From CAZUUO01 sp964622665 (GTDB lineage: Bacteria > Patescibacteriota > Patescibacteriia > Magasanikbacterales > GCA-002688135), in assembly GCA_964622665.1 (NCBI GenBank), contig CAZUUO010000009.1, positions 1 through 25,298 on the forward strand: 25,298 bases of DNA, in the 5' to 3' direction. A model generated the notes under the pieces. It saw only the letters and a program-made list of their open reading frames with translations, was not told the DNA's origin and ran no database searches. Positions within the stretch are counted from its first letter, which is position 1, and the number at the start of each line of letters is the position of its first letter. Below are positions 8,493 through 15,943 of this stretch, one piece after another. The position numbers and the translations under genes were made by a program.

Positions 8493-8578
8493 GCCCGGGT
8501 GGTGAAATGGTATACACGAGAGACTTAAAATCTCTTACTCGTAAGGGTGTGAGGGTTCGAGCCCCTCCTCGGGCACCA
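8493..8578 (+). tRNA. tRNA-Leu(UAA)
   Basis: Acceptor GCCCGGG/CTCGGGC, anticodon loop CTTAAAA (anticodon UAA), long variable arm, T-loop TTCGAGC, and encoded CCA (8576-8578). Confidence 0.96.
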
Positions 8579-8583
8579 AAAAA

Positions 8584-8609
8584 AGCATGACTAACGTCGC
8601 GCTTTTTTT
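8584..8609 (+). terminator. tRNA-Leu(UAA) terminator
   Basis: AGCATGAC/GTCGCGCT stem (one mismatch, one G-U) with TAAC loop and a seven-T run. Confidence 0.85.
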
Positions 8610-8621
8610 ATTTTACGATGA

Positions 8622-8650
8622 TTTACAATTACCCATATTTTTGGTATACC
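8622..8650 (+). promoter_or_regulatory. promoter of the 8682 gene
   Basis: TTTACA (8622-8627), 17-bp spacer, TATACC (8645-8650); start about 8657, leader about 25 nt. Confidence 0.65.
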
Positions 8651-8681
8651 AACCCCAGCTCTTTCTAAGGAGGTATGAACG

Positions 8682-9323
8682 ATGAAATCCAATATCGTCC
8701 TCGATTTAGGAATCGGCAAGGTTCCCACTATTTGCCGCCTGCGGGCAAACGAAGAATTCAAAAAAATTGGCAAGGATCTCTTACCTATCATTAGCGATCC
8801 CCATCTGCAGTACATTGGGTTTGATCGCGAATCGTCAGGATTTGATGAGTGTCATCAGCATATGAAAAATTATGCTCCCCACGTCTCATTTACCACACAA
8901 TGTGGTGATGCAGTATCATTACCATTTCCTGATAATTATTTCTCCCTCGTTATACTTTCTGATGTGCTTAGTATTCCCGACCATGACTGGTGTATGTGTG
9001 ATTATGAGTGCATGTGTCGGTGTAAATCGTGTGAATGTCGGCAAGAAACTATCTCGTTTTTGCCCAGATATGCCAACAGAAGATGTTGCGGTGGGGCGTA
9101 TCACGGACTTCCTGAGGTTCAAAAAAATGCTATTTTGATGGAAGTATTCCGTGTACTTCATAAAGAAGGTTCCTTATTGGTAGCAGTCTCCCAAACACCG
9201 GAATACACTCATGATTCCATGCAATTTCTGGAAACCTCCTATCGTCTTACTAAAAAACATCTAGAAACATGGAATTTTGACATGGATAAACATAGATTCA
9301 TTTTCTCATATTCTAAAATATAA
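8682..9323 (+). CDS. SAM-dependent methyltransferase with a cysteine-rich insertion (213 aa)
   Basis: A class I methyltransferase fold is visible: motif I LDLGIGKVP (residues 7-15), the acidic end of strand 2 YIGFDRE (44-50), motif II GDAVSLPFPDNYFSLVILSDVL (75-96), and post-motif MEVFRVLHKEGSLLVAVSQ (153-171). Ordinary relatives have about ten residues between SDVL and the helix before RVL; here about 45 intervene, with nine cysteines at 104, 106, 110, 112, 114, 117, 119, 135 and 136, mostly CxC and CxxC. The spacing suggests a metal site (zinc or another soft metal) inside the catalytic domain. The substrate is unknown. Translation starts behind a perfect AAGGAGGT (8667-8674). It is a monocistronic unit with its own promoter and terminator. 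Motif I is slightly degenerate, so catalytic activity is likely but not assured. Confidence 0.8.
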   Translation: MKSNIVLDLGIGKVPTICRLRANEEFKKIGKDLLPIISDPHLQYIGFDRESSGFDECHQHMKNYAPHVSFTTQCGDAVSLPFPDNYFSLVILSDVLSIPDHDWCMCDYECMCRCKSCECRQETISFLPRYANRRCCGGAYHGLPEVQKNAILMEVFRVLHKEGSLLVAVSQTPEYTHDSMQFLETSYRLTKKHLETWNFDMDKHRFIFSYSKI

Positions 9324-9345
9324 CGTCCTTACGAAGGATGTTTTT
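9322..9345 (+). terminator. terminator of the methyltransferase gene
   Basis: AACGTCCTT/AAGGATGTT 9-bp stem (one G-U) with a 3-nt loop and a T-tract, overlapping the stop codon. Confidence 0.9.
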
Positions 9346-9414
9346 ATTTCCCTTATTTTACAAATATCCCATAAAGGAGTACGCTCACCTTAGGTCTTTC
9401 CTACGGAGGAAGCC

Positions 9415-9687
9415 ATGAAAAAACGAAGTGGTTTGTATTCGATTGATTTTCCACCTCCTTCACGCGAGGTAGCTGAGGCACGTATCGCAATACTCCAAAA
9501 AGAAATAGACATTATTGCTTTCGATTTGAAGGATTACCTTCCCCGTGAACTTCCTGAATACGTCGAGCGTGCGCGATACGCCCGTTTGGCAAAAGCAGAG
9601 GAATTGCAATTTCTCAATGAATTCCTTGTACCATCCATACCAGGAAAAAACAGTTCTACCACGCAATCACACAAAAAAGCAGCATGA
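9415..9687 (+). CDS. orphan small helical protein (90 aa)
   Basis: Not recognised. After a short basic start (MKKRSGLYSIDFPPPSR) the sequence is almost entirely helical and charged (EARIAILQKEIDIIAFDLKDYL ... ARYARLAKAEELQFLNEFL), consistent with a helical hairpin, and ends in a polar tail. No signal peptide, membrane segment or metal site is seen. GGAGGA (9404-9409) precedes the start by 5 nt. A possible promoter TTTACA-17-TACGCT (9357-9385) precedes it and a good terminator follows, so it is monocistronic. Confidence 0.8.
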   Translation: MKKRSGLYSIDFPPPSREVAEARIAILQKEIDIIAFDLKDYLPRELPEYVERARYARLAKAEELQFLNEFLVPSIPGKNSSTTQSHKKAA

Positions 9688-9690
9688 TTC

Positions 9691-9712
9691 ATCACCTATG
9701 GGTGATTTTTTT
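9691..9712 (+). terminator. terminator of the 9415 gene
   Basis: ATCACC/GGTGAT 6-bp stem with TATG loop and six T. Confidence 0.9.
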
Positions 9713-10343
9713 ATACTTTTTTTCTTTTAATAAACTCTGCGATTGGTGGCAAAATCGAAATACCAATGATTCCAATAATTACCAAAGAAAAGTTTTCTGC
9801 AACAATAGGAATATTTCCAAAAAAATACCCTAATAACATAAAAGTACTAACCCACAACGTTGCTCCCACAATATTAAACATCGCAAAATCTCGATATCGC
9901 ATGTGACCCACTCCCGCTAAAAAGGGCGCGAAGGTGCGTACAATCGGAATAAATCGCGCAACAATAATAGTTTTGCCACCATACTTTGCAAAAAATTCTC
10001 TCGTTTTTTCTAAGTATACAGGACGAAACACCCGAGGGTATTTTGCAATCAATAATTCGCCCGCACTTTTTCCAATACTATAGTTTAGTGCATCCCCAGC
10101 AACTGCAGCCACCAATAAAAGTCCGTAGAGTATTCCCAGGTGCAAACTTCCTTTGGCAGCAAATGCGCCCAACGCAAAAATCATCGAATCCCCTGGTAAA
10201 ATAGGTGTCACCACCAAGCCCGTCTCAGCAAAAATAATTACAAACACGATGGCGTATACCCAGGTTCCATAATTTTGAATTAATTCCAACAGATGGACAT
10301 CAATGTGCAAAACAAAATCAATGATCGTGAGAAAAAAATCCAT
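9711..10343 (-). CDS. DedA family membrane protein (210 aa)
   Basis: DedA/SNARE-associated (VTT) family: an amphipathic N-terminus, then FAETGLVVTPILPGDSMIF (the E-x-G-x(4)-P-x-PG-[DE] signature), the re-entrant loop, and the conserved ARFIPIVRTFAPFLAG motif (F-x-R-x-x-P-x-x-R) at about 128-143, followed by two transmembrane helices. Size matches the family (about 200-220 aa). Members flip undecaprenyl phosphate or other polyprenyl/phospholipid substrates across the cytoplasmic membrane; which lipid this one uses cannot be told. The start is one nucleotide after the ybjQ-like stop codon, so the two genes form an operon. No SD is visible. Confidence 0.92.
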   Translation of the reverse strand: MDFFLTIIDFVLHIDVHLLELIQNYGTWVYAIVFVIIFAETGLVVTPILPGDSMIFALGAFAAKGSLHLGILYGLLLVAAVAGDALNYSIGKSAGELLIAKYPRVFRPVYLEKTREFFAKYGGKTIIVARFIPIVRTFAPFLAGVGHMRYRDFAMFNIVGATLWVSTFMLLGYFFGNIPIVAENFSLVIIGIIGISILPPIAEFIKRKKV

Positions 10344-10344
10344 A

Positions 10345-10653
10345 CTATTTTACTGCTGTTCCTGAAACCGCCACCATCAACATACCTTGTCCTACCGTTT
10401 CATAATCCACATCAACACCAACAATTGCTGTTGCGCCCAGTTGTACCGCACGCTCTTCCATTTCTTGAAATGCAATCTCTCGTGCTTTTTTTAATTCCTC
10501 TTCATACGCGCCTGAACGGCCACCGACAATATCGGTAATTGACGCGAAAAAATCGCGAATAATGTTTGCTCCCAAAATTGCTTCCCCCGTTACCACACCT
10601 AAATATTGTGAAACCGGCTTATTTTCAATGGTATTTGTTGTTGTAATAATCAT
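10345..10653 (-). CDS. YbjQ-family protein (102 aa)
   Basis: Matches the YbjQ (UPF0145, heavy-metal-binding-domain-like) family over its full length: a beta strand MIITTTNTIENKP, then YLGVVTGEAILGANIIRDFFASITDIVGGRSGAYEEELKKARE, and the second repeat ERAVQLGATAIVGVDVDYETVG. Family size is about 100-107 aa and known structures are ring-shaped oligomers of unknown function. The start at 10653 fits the family N-terminus; the only SD-like AAGGAG lies 13 nt upstream, which is far. It is the first gene of an operon with dedA. Confidence 0.88.
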   Translation of the reverse strand: MIITTTNTIENKPVSQYLGVVTGEAILGANIIRDFFASITDIVGGRSGAYEEELKKAREIAFQEMEERAVQLGATAIVGVDVDYETVGQGMLMVAVSGTAVK

Positions 10654-10710
10654 ACACGGTTGTGAACTCCTTTGTGAGTATCGTAACATCTCATAGTGCT
10701 TTTGCCTAGG

Positions 10711-10738
10711 AAATAAAAATCCCCGCGAGATGCGAGGA
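10711..10738 (-). terminator. terminator of the 10748-11716 gene
   Basis: TCCTCGC/GCGGGGA stem on the minus strand (one G-U) followed by TTTTTATTT. The stem sequence resembles the tRNA-His terminator at 14402-14435. Confidence 0.85.
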
Positions 10739-10747
10739 CTTTTATTT

Positions 10748-11716
10748 TTATGACATCACCACCACCGCAATGGGGTGATAACATTTTACTTTGCGTAAGT
10801 GCTCAAAGTTTTTGTGAGCATATACCTGAGCAAAGGCACGATTCATGATGTCGATTTTTTGGTCAACCGGTAAATCAGCAAAACTAAATCTAAAAAATAC
10901 ATTCCAGCTGTTGCGCATCACTTCCAATACGCGATCACCACTCAATTCATACAAATACTCATTCAAGCTAAAGCTCTTCGTGAATCCCGCCTCGCGTGCC
11001 TTTGCCTGCAACCACTCTTTACTCATGCGTGCAGCAATAGGAGGCCACAATAATTGGCAGTTAGCATCTAGTTCAGCGCGCACAATTTCAACCACACGGT
11101 TGTGGAGGATTTGATATAACGGATGATTAAGCTCCGTGATAATTTCTCCTGGGTTTGCATCAACACATTCCCCTTTCTCAAACGAATGATAATACGGTGC
11201 AAGCGGAAATGAAAATTCGTAAGGGCCTAAATTAAACGCACACGCTCCCTCTTCGCTCAGCAATGATTTAATTTGTGTAAACACGTCCAACAAGTGACTG
11301 TCTTCAGCGGATTTGTGAAGTGAGGAAACCACCTGACTCATACAAATCAAATCGAATGTGTCGCTCGTATTTGCCCGCACGAGTGATGCAATGTTTTCAG
11401 CGTTACCTTCGAGCACTTGTACTTTGGGGTCGCCCATGAAGTGTAATGAACACAATTGTTTCATTTGTGGGCTTGGTTCAATGGCGATAAATTTTTCCAA
11501 ATTTTTATATCGACGGCGAATTTGTAAAGTTGAAACACCAACCCCCGCGCCGATTTCAATAATACGTTTTGGCTCATCACTTCGCACCATTGCATACTCA
11601 TCGAGAATATAATCGCACATGGCTCGATAGTAATCATCGCGCAAGCTAAACGCGACATAGGGCAATACCGCATCTTGAAAATGTACCGTTAACATGTCTT
11701 TTTTCTCATCACTCAT
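10748..11716 (-). CDS. class I SAM-dependent methyltransferase (322 aa)
   Basis: Motif I IIEIGAGVGVSTLQI (about residues 52-66), the acidic strand-2 end FIAIEPSPQM, motif II VLEGNAENI, and motif III DLICMSQVVSSLH followed by SLLSEEGACAFNLGPYEFSF define a Rossmann methyltransferase of the Methyltransf_11/25 type. The C-terminal half (about 180-322) is a mixed helical cap of the kind seen in small-molecule methyltransferases; the substrate is unknown. The start at 11716 (MSDEKKDM) is preferred; the upstream extension to 11755 overlaps a 7-bp inverted repeat (CACCTTT/AAAGGTG, about 11753-11771) and a possible promoter. No SD. Terminator at 10711-10738; probably monocistronic. Confidence 0.85.
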   Translation of the reverse strand: MSDEKKDMLTVHFQDAVLPYVAFSLRDDYYRAMCDYILDEYAMVRSDEPKRIIEIGAGVGVSTLQIRRRYKNLEKFIAIEPSPQMKQLCSLHFMGDPKVQVLEGNAENIASLVRANTSDTFDLICMSQVVSSLHKSAEDSHLLDVFTQIKSLLSEEGACAFNLGPYEFSFPLAPYYHSFEKGECVDANPGEIITELNHPLYQILHNRVVEIVRAELDANCQLLWPPIAARMSKEWLQAKAREAGFTKSFSLNEYLYELSGDRVLEVMRNSWNVFFRFSFADLPVDQKIDIMNRAFAQVYAHKNFEHLRKVKCYHPIAVVVMS

Positions 11717-11811
11717 ACGAAGGTTTACTATTGCTTGTATCCTAACAAACCACACCTTTTCTACAAAGGTGATAACTTTTGCATAAAATTTTTTGCTTAG
11801 TTAGTAATTTA

Positions 11812-12852
11812 TTACCAACTACCACTAGCGCCCCCACCCCCACTACTTCCTCCACCAATTCCTCTCCCCCTCCCACCACTTCCTCCAATAAATACTTTGC
11901 GGGGTAACTCTAATGAGCAGATAAAATCCGCAACCTGTTTCCATTGTCTCATCTTAAATTTCATCTCTGGTATACTATCCTCGCTTTTCATTATCCATTC
12001 ATTTGAAATACCAAATATGAGTACATAGGGTACATATTGTATTGCAAGTTGCATTGAAGGAATGGTCTCTTGGGGATACTTCAAAAATTTTCTGAATCCT
12101 CTAATTTTTTGTAAAATATTTTTTCCTTCCTCTGTTAGTCTGGGCGGTATTTGAGGATAAATTGCTCTTACTATCGAAACTACCACTGTTAAAAATATAG
12201 CAAAATCCCCTACACCCCCCTGGGACGACATCACACCAAATCCTCTCATGACAGCGACTATTATAAAAACAACATATGTTAATGCAATCACCATTCGATA
12301 CCACCAGTTAATCTTTTTACTTATCAATTCGAAATAACCTTTCTTATACAGAAATTCTAGTGCGCCATTTTGTATAATTCGAATTTCGGTATTTATTTTT
12401 TGGCGTTTTTTTCGCAATTCACTGTCTGTAATTTTTTCCCCATCTTGGAATAACAGATCCAACAACGACTTATACACTGGGTTATCTAAAGACGCCTTAT
12501 TTTTCTTAATAAACACAATATCGTATTCTTCAGTTCCAAGAATACTTTTTTTTCTAGTATACTCTATATCTATATAACCTTGTATATTTAAATCAATAAT
12601 TGCCGCTCCAATATCCAACCAATCCACCACTCCATCAAATAAAATTCCAACCTCTATCGGTGTCAAATTAGATGGTGGTTCTTTCACCACTACTGCGTTT
12701 AAAATATCAGTAGGGACTTTCACATCGATGATGCCTAATTTTTCTCCTAATAATTTTAAAGTAACATACACCATGTATACGCCGGGAATAACAGACAGAA
12801 GTCCCATTACAATAATACCGTCAACCATTAGATTATTTGTATTGAATACCAT
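11812..12852 (-). CDS. DUF2207-type membrane protein, C-terminal module only (346 aa)
   Basis: Residues 55-140 (VKEPPSNLTPIEVGILFDG ... AAIIDLNIQGYIDIEY) match the conserved cytoplasmic part of DUF2207 proteins. Transmembrane helices lie at about 12-35, 190-205 and 220-240, and the tail ends in a glycine/serine-rich stretch closing ...GASGSW, as in DUF2207 and TPM-domain proteins. Full-length relatives of 550-620 aa carry a large extracytoplasmic N-terminal domain, absent here: translation begins right before the first helix, at an ATG about 8 nt from the predicted transcription start. The function of the family is unknown. It is divergent from the 12975 membrane protein, sharing an identical promoter core. 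Confidence 0.85.
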   Translation of the reverse strand: MVFNTNNLMVDGIIVMGLLSVIPGVYMVYVTLKLLGEKLGIIDVKVPTDILNAVVVKEPPSNLTPIEVGILFDGVVDWLDIGAAIIDLNIQGYIDIEYTRKKSILGTEEYDIVFIKKNKASLDNPVYKSLLDLLFQDGEKITDSELRKKRQKINTEIRIIQNGALEFLYKKGYFELISKKINWWYRMVIALTYVVFIIVAVMRGFGVMSSQGGVGDFAIFLTVVVSIVRAIYPQIPPRLTEEGKNILQKIRGFRKFLKYPQETIPSMQLAIQYVPYVLIFGISNEWIMKSEDSIPEMKFKMRQWKQVADFICSLELPRKVFIGGSGGRGRGIGGGSSGGGGASGSW

Positions 12853-12864
12853 ATAAGATTACTT

Positions 12865-12953
12865 ACATTATAACATACCCAAAATAATATTTCGTCGTTT
12901 TACCTTAATAACTACAATAACTACCGATCTTTTTTTATTTTATGTTATAATGT
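12865..12953. promoter_or_regulatory. divergent promoter pair in a 13-bp inverted repeat
   Basis: ACATTATAACATA (12865-12877) and TATGTTATAATGT (12941-12953) are exact reverse complements. Each contains an extended -10, TGTTATAAT: minus strand (-10 hexamer at 12867-12872) for the DUF2207 gene and plus strand (12943-12951) for the 12975 gene. No matching -35 elements are evident. Confidence 0.7.
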
Positions 12954-12974
12954 GAGTAAATAGTAATAATACAT

Positions 12975-14327
12975 ATGTATTCAAAAAAAATAGGCTGGTT
13001 TTTGGTTCTTTCCCCAGGTTTATCATTACTATTTTCACTTATTTTTTTCTCTTTTTTGCAAACACTTCTCCCAACTCAAGATACCATAACTTTACTTAGG
13101 GTGATGCGGATTATTCTGGGTTTATTAGGAATATATGGCACACTCGGTATTTTTACCGCTTTTCCTTTTGGAATATTCATACTCATAAAAAATAGAGAAA
13201 ATCGCGCAGATACCCAAACTCCCACTCAACAGGAAGTTCACATGGATTCTACTGATATCTTCGTAAAAAATCCTTCATTTTCAGCATTTTTTTTCACATT
13301 CGTTTATCTTGTTGCGAATAAAATGTGGAAATGGTTACTCATTTATATGGGTCTTATCATTTTTACTGCCATCAGCACAGTCTCTTCACTTTTCTTAGGT
13401 ATTGCATCAATTTTTAATGGTGGAAGCTTAGGGCCAATTGTTGGCGTGGTTATTTTTTCTCTTGTTGTTTTGATGATTAATTTAGTTTTTAGAATATACC
13501 TTCTTTTCCGAGGTCGTTATATTGCATGGAATGAGGGTGCTAATTGGGATTCAATTGAGCAATTCAAACAAAGACAGAAAATGATTTTCTGGGTTGGTTT
13601 CATACTATTTTTTATCACGAGTTTAGTTATTCCTTATTTTAATACGATAAATTTGTCTGGCAATCCCACAATAAGTTCTCAAACAGTTACGGAGAAATCT
13701 GCAGATGTTACACAGTTGGAGCCAGCACTTGCTGTTATTGGTTCTAAGATAGAAAATGGTGGCTTTTATAGTACTAATGCAGTTCTTGGTCGCATTAAGA
13801 ATACCTATTCCGATTCCTCCGCAGCAAGTGATGTTGCCTTTAAAATGTTGACGGGTATCTTTTCAGGTGAAGACCATGGTTTGGATGACAGTGATTCTGA
13901 TGGAATTCGTGATATTAACGAAAATAACATTGGGACAAATAGCACCCTGAAAGATTCCGATGCTGATGGTTTTAATGATTTTGAAGAATTAAAATCTGGC
14001 TATAATCCCACTCTTGCTAATTCTAAACTTGGCATAACCAGCAATGAAGACATACTAGGAACTTGGTATAACACTGACAATGACTACATAACTCTTACGT
14101 TAAATCCTGATGGAACCGCAACTATTTCTGCGCCTAAGCAAAAATTCGTATTTCCAAAATTCTACTGGAAACTACAAAATGGTAGTTTACTATTTGCACC
14201 TGATAATCTTTCTTTAACTTTTAATAATCCTCTTGTCGCCATACACCCCTTAGTTCGCACTTCCGAGGGGATAACTATAGTTACTAGTACCATGCGTCCC
14301 ATCCTCGTTGCCTTTAGACACAAATAA
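12975..14327 (+). CDS. polytopic membrane protein with calcium-loop repeats (450 aa)
   Basis: Hydrophobic helices lie at about residues 8-30, 38-72, 100-120, 122-150, 155-178 and 207-228, after which the chain should be outside the membrane. Residues 303-345 hold two Asp-rich loops, DDSDSDGIRDINE and KDSDADGFNDFEELKSG, of the D-x-D-x-DG-x(2)-D-x(2)-E type found in thrombospondin-3-like and bacterial surface calcium-binding repeats. A C-terminal beta-rich module (GTWYNTDNDYITLTLNPDGTATI ... WKLQNGSLLF) looks like a small beta-barrel or lipocalin-like domain. I do not recognise the full architecture. It has an extended -10 promoter about 24 nt before the start and no SD. The N-terminal membrane block may belong to an uncharacterised family paired with the divergent DUF2207 gene. 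Confidence 0.85.
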   Translation: MYSKKIGWFLVLSPGLSLLFSLIFFSFLQTLLPTQDTITLLRVMRIILGLLGIYGTLGIFTAFPFGIFILIKNRENRADTQTPTQQEVHMDSTDIFVKNPSFSAFFFTFVYLVANKMWKWLLIYMGLIIFTAISTVSSLFLGIASIFNGGSLGPIVGVVIFSLVVLMINLVFRIYLLFRGRYIAWNEGANWDSIEQFKQRQKMIFWVGFILFFITSLVIPYFNTINLSGNPTISSQTVTEKSADVTQLEPALAVIGSKIENGGFYSTNAVLGRIKNTYSDSSAASDVAFKMLTGIFSGEDHGLDDSDSDGIRDINENNIGTNSTLKDSDADGFNDFEELKSGYNPTLANSKLGITSNEDILGTWYNTDNDYITLTLNPDGTATISAPKQKFVFPKFYWKLQNGSLLFAPDNLSLTFNNPLVAIHPLVRTSEGITIVTSTMRPILVAFRHK

Positions 14328-14401
14328 GAAATTGTCAGACTCTAGTGATTCCTTTTGATATTTGTGCAAATCTCATAAACCGAAATTTACATTACTAGTG
14401 G

Positions 14402-14435
14402 CAAAACAAAAGATCCCCGCGTAATGCGAGGATCT
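14402..14435 (-). terminator. tRNA-His terminator
   Basis: AGATCC/GGATCT plus inner CGC/GCG stem with a 5-nt loop, followed on the minus strand by TTTGTTTT; it starts right after the CCA end. Confidence 0.8.
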
Positions 14436-14437
14436 TT

Positions 14438-14513
14438 TGGGGCGACCGAGCGGAGTCGAACCGCCGCCAGCAGCTCCACAAGCTGCTGTGCTAACCGTTA
14501 CACCACGGCCGCC
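14438..14513 (-). tRNA. tRNA-His(GUG)
   Basis: Anticodon loop TTGTGGA (anticodon GUG). Aligning A14 and U8 places an encoded G at position -1 opposite C73, with acceptor GCGGCCG/CGGTCGC and encoded CCA (14438-14440). The G-1 identity element is therefore in the gene and need not be added afterwards. Confidence 0.95.
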
Positions 14514-14524
14514 ATACGGGAAAT

Positions 14525-14553
14525 ATAGTACGAAAAAGCCGCCCACTTGTCAA
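14525..14553 (-). promoter_or_regulatory. tRNA-His promoter
   Basis: TTGACA (14548-14553), 17-bp spacer, TACTAT (14525-14530) on the minus strand; start about 14518, close to the tRNA 5' end. Confidence 0.85.
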
Positions 14554-14562
14554 CGGTAATTA

Positions 14563-14721
14563 TTACCGATCTAAATATTCTTTCACGCGTACTTTGAGAT
14601 CTTTCAATTTTTCCATCTCTCGCTCTAATTTTTTAATGCGTTCATGGTCGTCTTTTTGTGCTCGTTCAAGTTCTTTTACCCGTTCTTTTAACTCTTTTAC
14701 TTTTGCTAAGGCGTCATCCAT
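14563..14721 (-). CDS. 52-aa coiled-coil protein
   Basis: A short frame, ATG at 14721 to TAA at 14563. The product is almost wholly charged and heptad-patterned (KVKELKERVKELERAQKDD ... KLEREMEKLKDLKVRVKEYL), a single long coiled coil with no other domain; a dimerising or septum/scaffold role is possible, but nothing specific can be said. An extended -10 TGaTATAGT (14744-14752, minus) lies about 16 nt before the start; no SD. The tRNA-His promoter begins 10 nt past its stop. Absence of internal stops and the strong heptad bias support a real gene. Confidence 0.65.
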   Translation of the reverse strand: MDDALAKVKELKERVKELERAQKDDHERIKKLEREMEKLKDLKVRVKEYLDR

Positions 14722-14743
14722 ATACCGTGATTAGTATGTAATT

Positions 14744-14752
14744 ACTATATCA
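14744..14752 (-). promoter_or_regulatory. extended -10 promoter of the coiled-coil gene
   Basis: TGaTATAGT on the minus strand, start about 14737. It lies between the doxX-like stop codon and the coiled-coil ATG. Confidence 0.5.
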
Positions 14753-14764
14753 CATTCCCTACCA

Positions 14765-15238
14765 TTACTCCAAAATTTTGTAGGTTGATACCATGCGTAG
14801 CTTTCTCCACCATCGCGCACCAGCCTGTTCACGATATTGATATATCGCCCATAAAAAGACGGCATACAAAATGTGTTCATCGATCAGTGGGTTGTGTAGT
14901 GAGGGAAATAAGGCAACATACATAAGCAACAACATCACAATTCCTGAAATTGTTGCTATGCGTAACGCGATACCCAACATTAATGCCACTCCAATACCCA
15001 ACAACCCAATCATAAACAACCAATCAACCCACATATTGCCCGCGAGTGCATGGAAAAAATTTCCAAAGGTATCTGTCACCCCAAACTTTAAAAATCCTTC
15101 TGTTGGTGAAACTCCATCCAACCATCCCTGACCACTTTTTGTTGCAAATCCTAATCCCCACACTTTATCAATAAATGCCCAAAAGAAAATCCAACCCAAC
15201 ATTACTCTACTTACAACCCACACAGATATTTTTTTCAT
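14765..15238 (-). CDS. DoxX-family membrane protein (157 aa)
   Basis: Four hydrophobic helices (about 6-25, 62-85, 90-112, 118-135) with the DoxX-type N-terminus VVSRVMLGWIFFWAFIDKVWGLGF and the loop GWLDGVSPTEGFLKFG, which resembles DoxX/DoxD-like quinone-linked membrane proteins. Length is typical (140-170 aa). Members are linked to thiosulfate or other redox chemistry in some organisms, but most are uncharacterised. Its start overlaps the nrdG stop by 4 bp (ATGA), making it the last gene of the class III ribonucleotide reductase operon; a membrane redox partner is a tempting but unproven reading. No SD. Confidence 0.85.
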   Translation of the reverse strand: MKKISVWVVSRVMLGWIFFWAFIDKVWGLGFATKSGQGWLDGVSPTEGFLKFGVTDTFGNFFHALAGNMWVDWLFMIGLLGIGVALMLGIALRIATISGIVMLLLMYVALFPSLHNPLIDEHILYAVFLWAIYQYREQAGARWWRKLRMVSTYKILE

Positions 15239-15942
15239 ATATTTCTTATTACAATATTATCAATTATATCACGATACTTCATCACAATATCCTCCATTGC
15301 TTCTTTGTGGAGTGCATGATGATTTTGAAATGCAACATCCAAAGTTTTAGCACTTCGAAACGGTTGCAAATACCACGCCCGCGCACCACGAATTAACTGT
15401 GCCATCTCATGAACCGTTTTTTCATCATGTAACTCTTGTAACAATGTCGAACGAAATTCATACACAATACCACTTCCCATAATCAACTCCACACTTTTTT
15501 TAATTGCACTGGGTAACACACAACTACCACTAACTGCTGGATAATTTTCTAAACTAGTTTTAATGTCCATCGCGATGTAATCCACCACTTTTTCTTGGAG
15601 CAGTGTTTCCAAAACCCACGGCGCAGCACCATTGGTATCTACCTTTACCAAAAATCCTCGTTCTTTTATTTTCTTTGCAAATGACAATAAGTCCCCCATC
15701 AACGTTGGTTCTCCGCCACTTATCACGACACCATCTAACAAATTTTTTCGTGTTTCTAAGAAATTAAAAAACGCATCTTCTGGGATCCATGCGTCTTTTA
15801 ATTCTTTTATTTTTTCGGGCAACACAAATTCACTGTTGTGGCAGTAACCGCAGCGAAAATTGCATCCGGGAGTAAATACGATGCATGCCGTTTTATCCGG
15901 ATAGTCGAGGAGGGTGAATGGTTGAATTCCGGATAACAGCAT
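15235..15942 (-). CDS. nrdG: anaerobic ribonucleotide reductase activating protein, radical SAM (235 aa)
   Basis: The radical-SAM motif C27-NFR-C31-GY-C34 binds a 4Fe-4S cluster; VISGGEPTL (about 94-102) is the GGE motif that holds the SAM amino group. The N-terminus SGIQPFTLLDYPDKTACIVFTPGC is typical of NrdG-type and pyruvate-formate-lyase-type activases. The enzyme installs the glycyl radical on the reductase using SAM and an electron donor. Length (235 aa) is longer than E. coli NrdG (154 aa) but normal for the longer activase type found with many NrdD enzymes. It starts one nucleotide after the stop of the separate glycyl-radical peptide, so substrate peptide and activase are coupled. 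Gene symbol by context and motif. Confidence 0.9.
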   Translation of the reverse strand: MLLSGIQPFTLLDYPDKTACIVFTPGCNFRCGYCHNSEFVLPEKIKELKDAWIPEDAFFNFLETRKNLLDGVVISGGEPTLMGDLLSFAKKIKERGFLVKVDTNGAAPWVLETLLQEKVVDYIAMDIKTSLENYPAVSGSCVLPSAIKKSVELIMGSGIVYEFRSTLLQELHDEKTVHEMAQLIRGARAWYLQPFRSAKTLDVAFQNHHALHKEAMEDIVMKYRDIIDNIVIRNI

Positions 15943-15943
15943 A

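Noticed and set aside
11753..11771. CACCTTT/AAAGGTG inverted repeat as a terminator of the DUF2207 gene
   Set aside because: No convincing T-tract follows on the minus strand and it overlaps a possible promoter of the downstream methyltransferase; left as an unassigned repeat.
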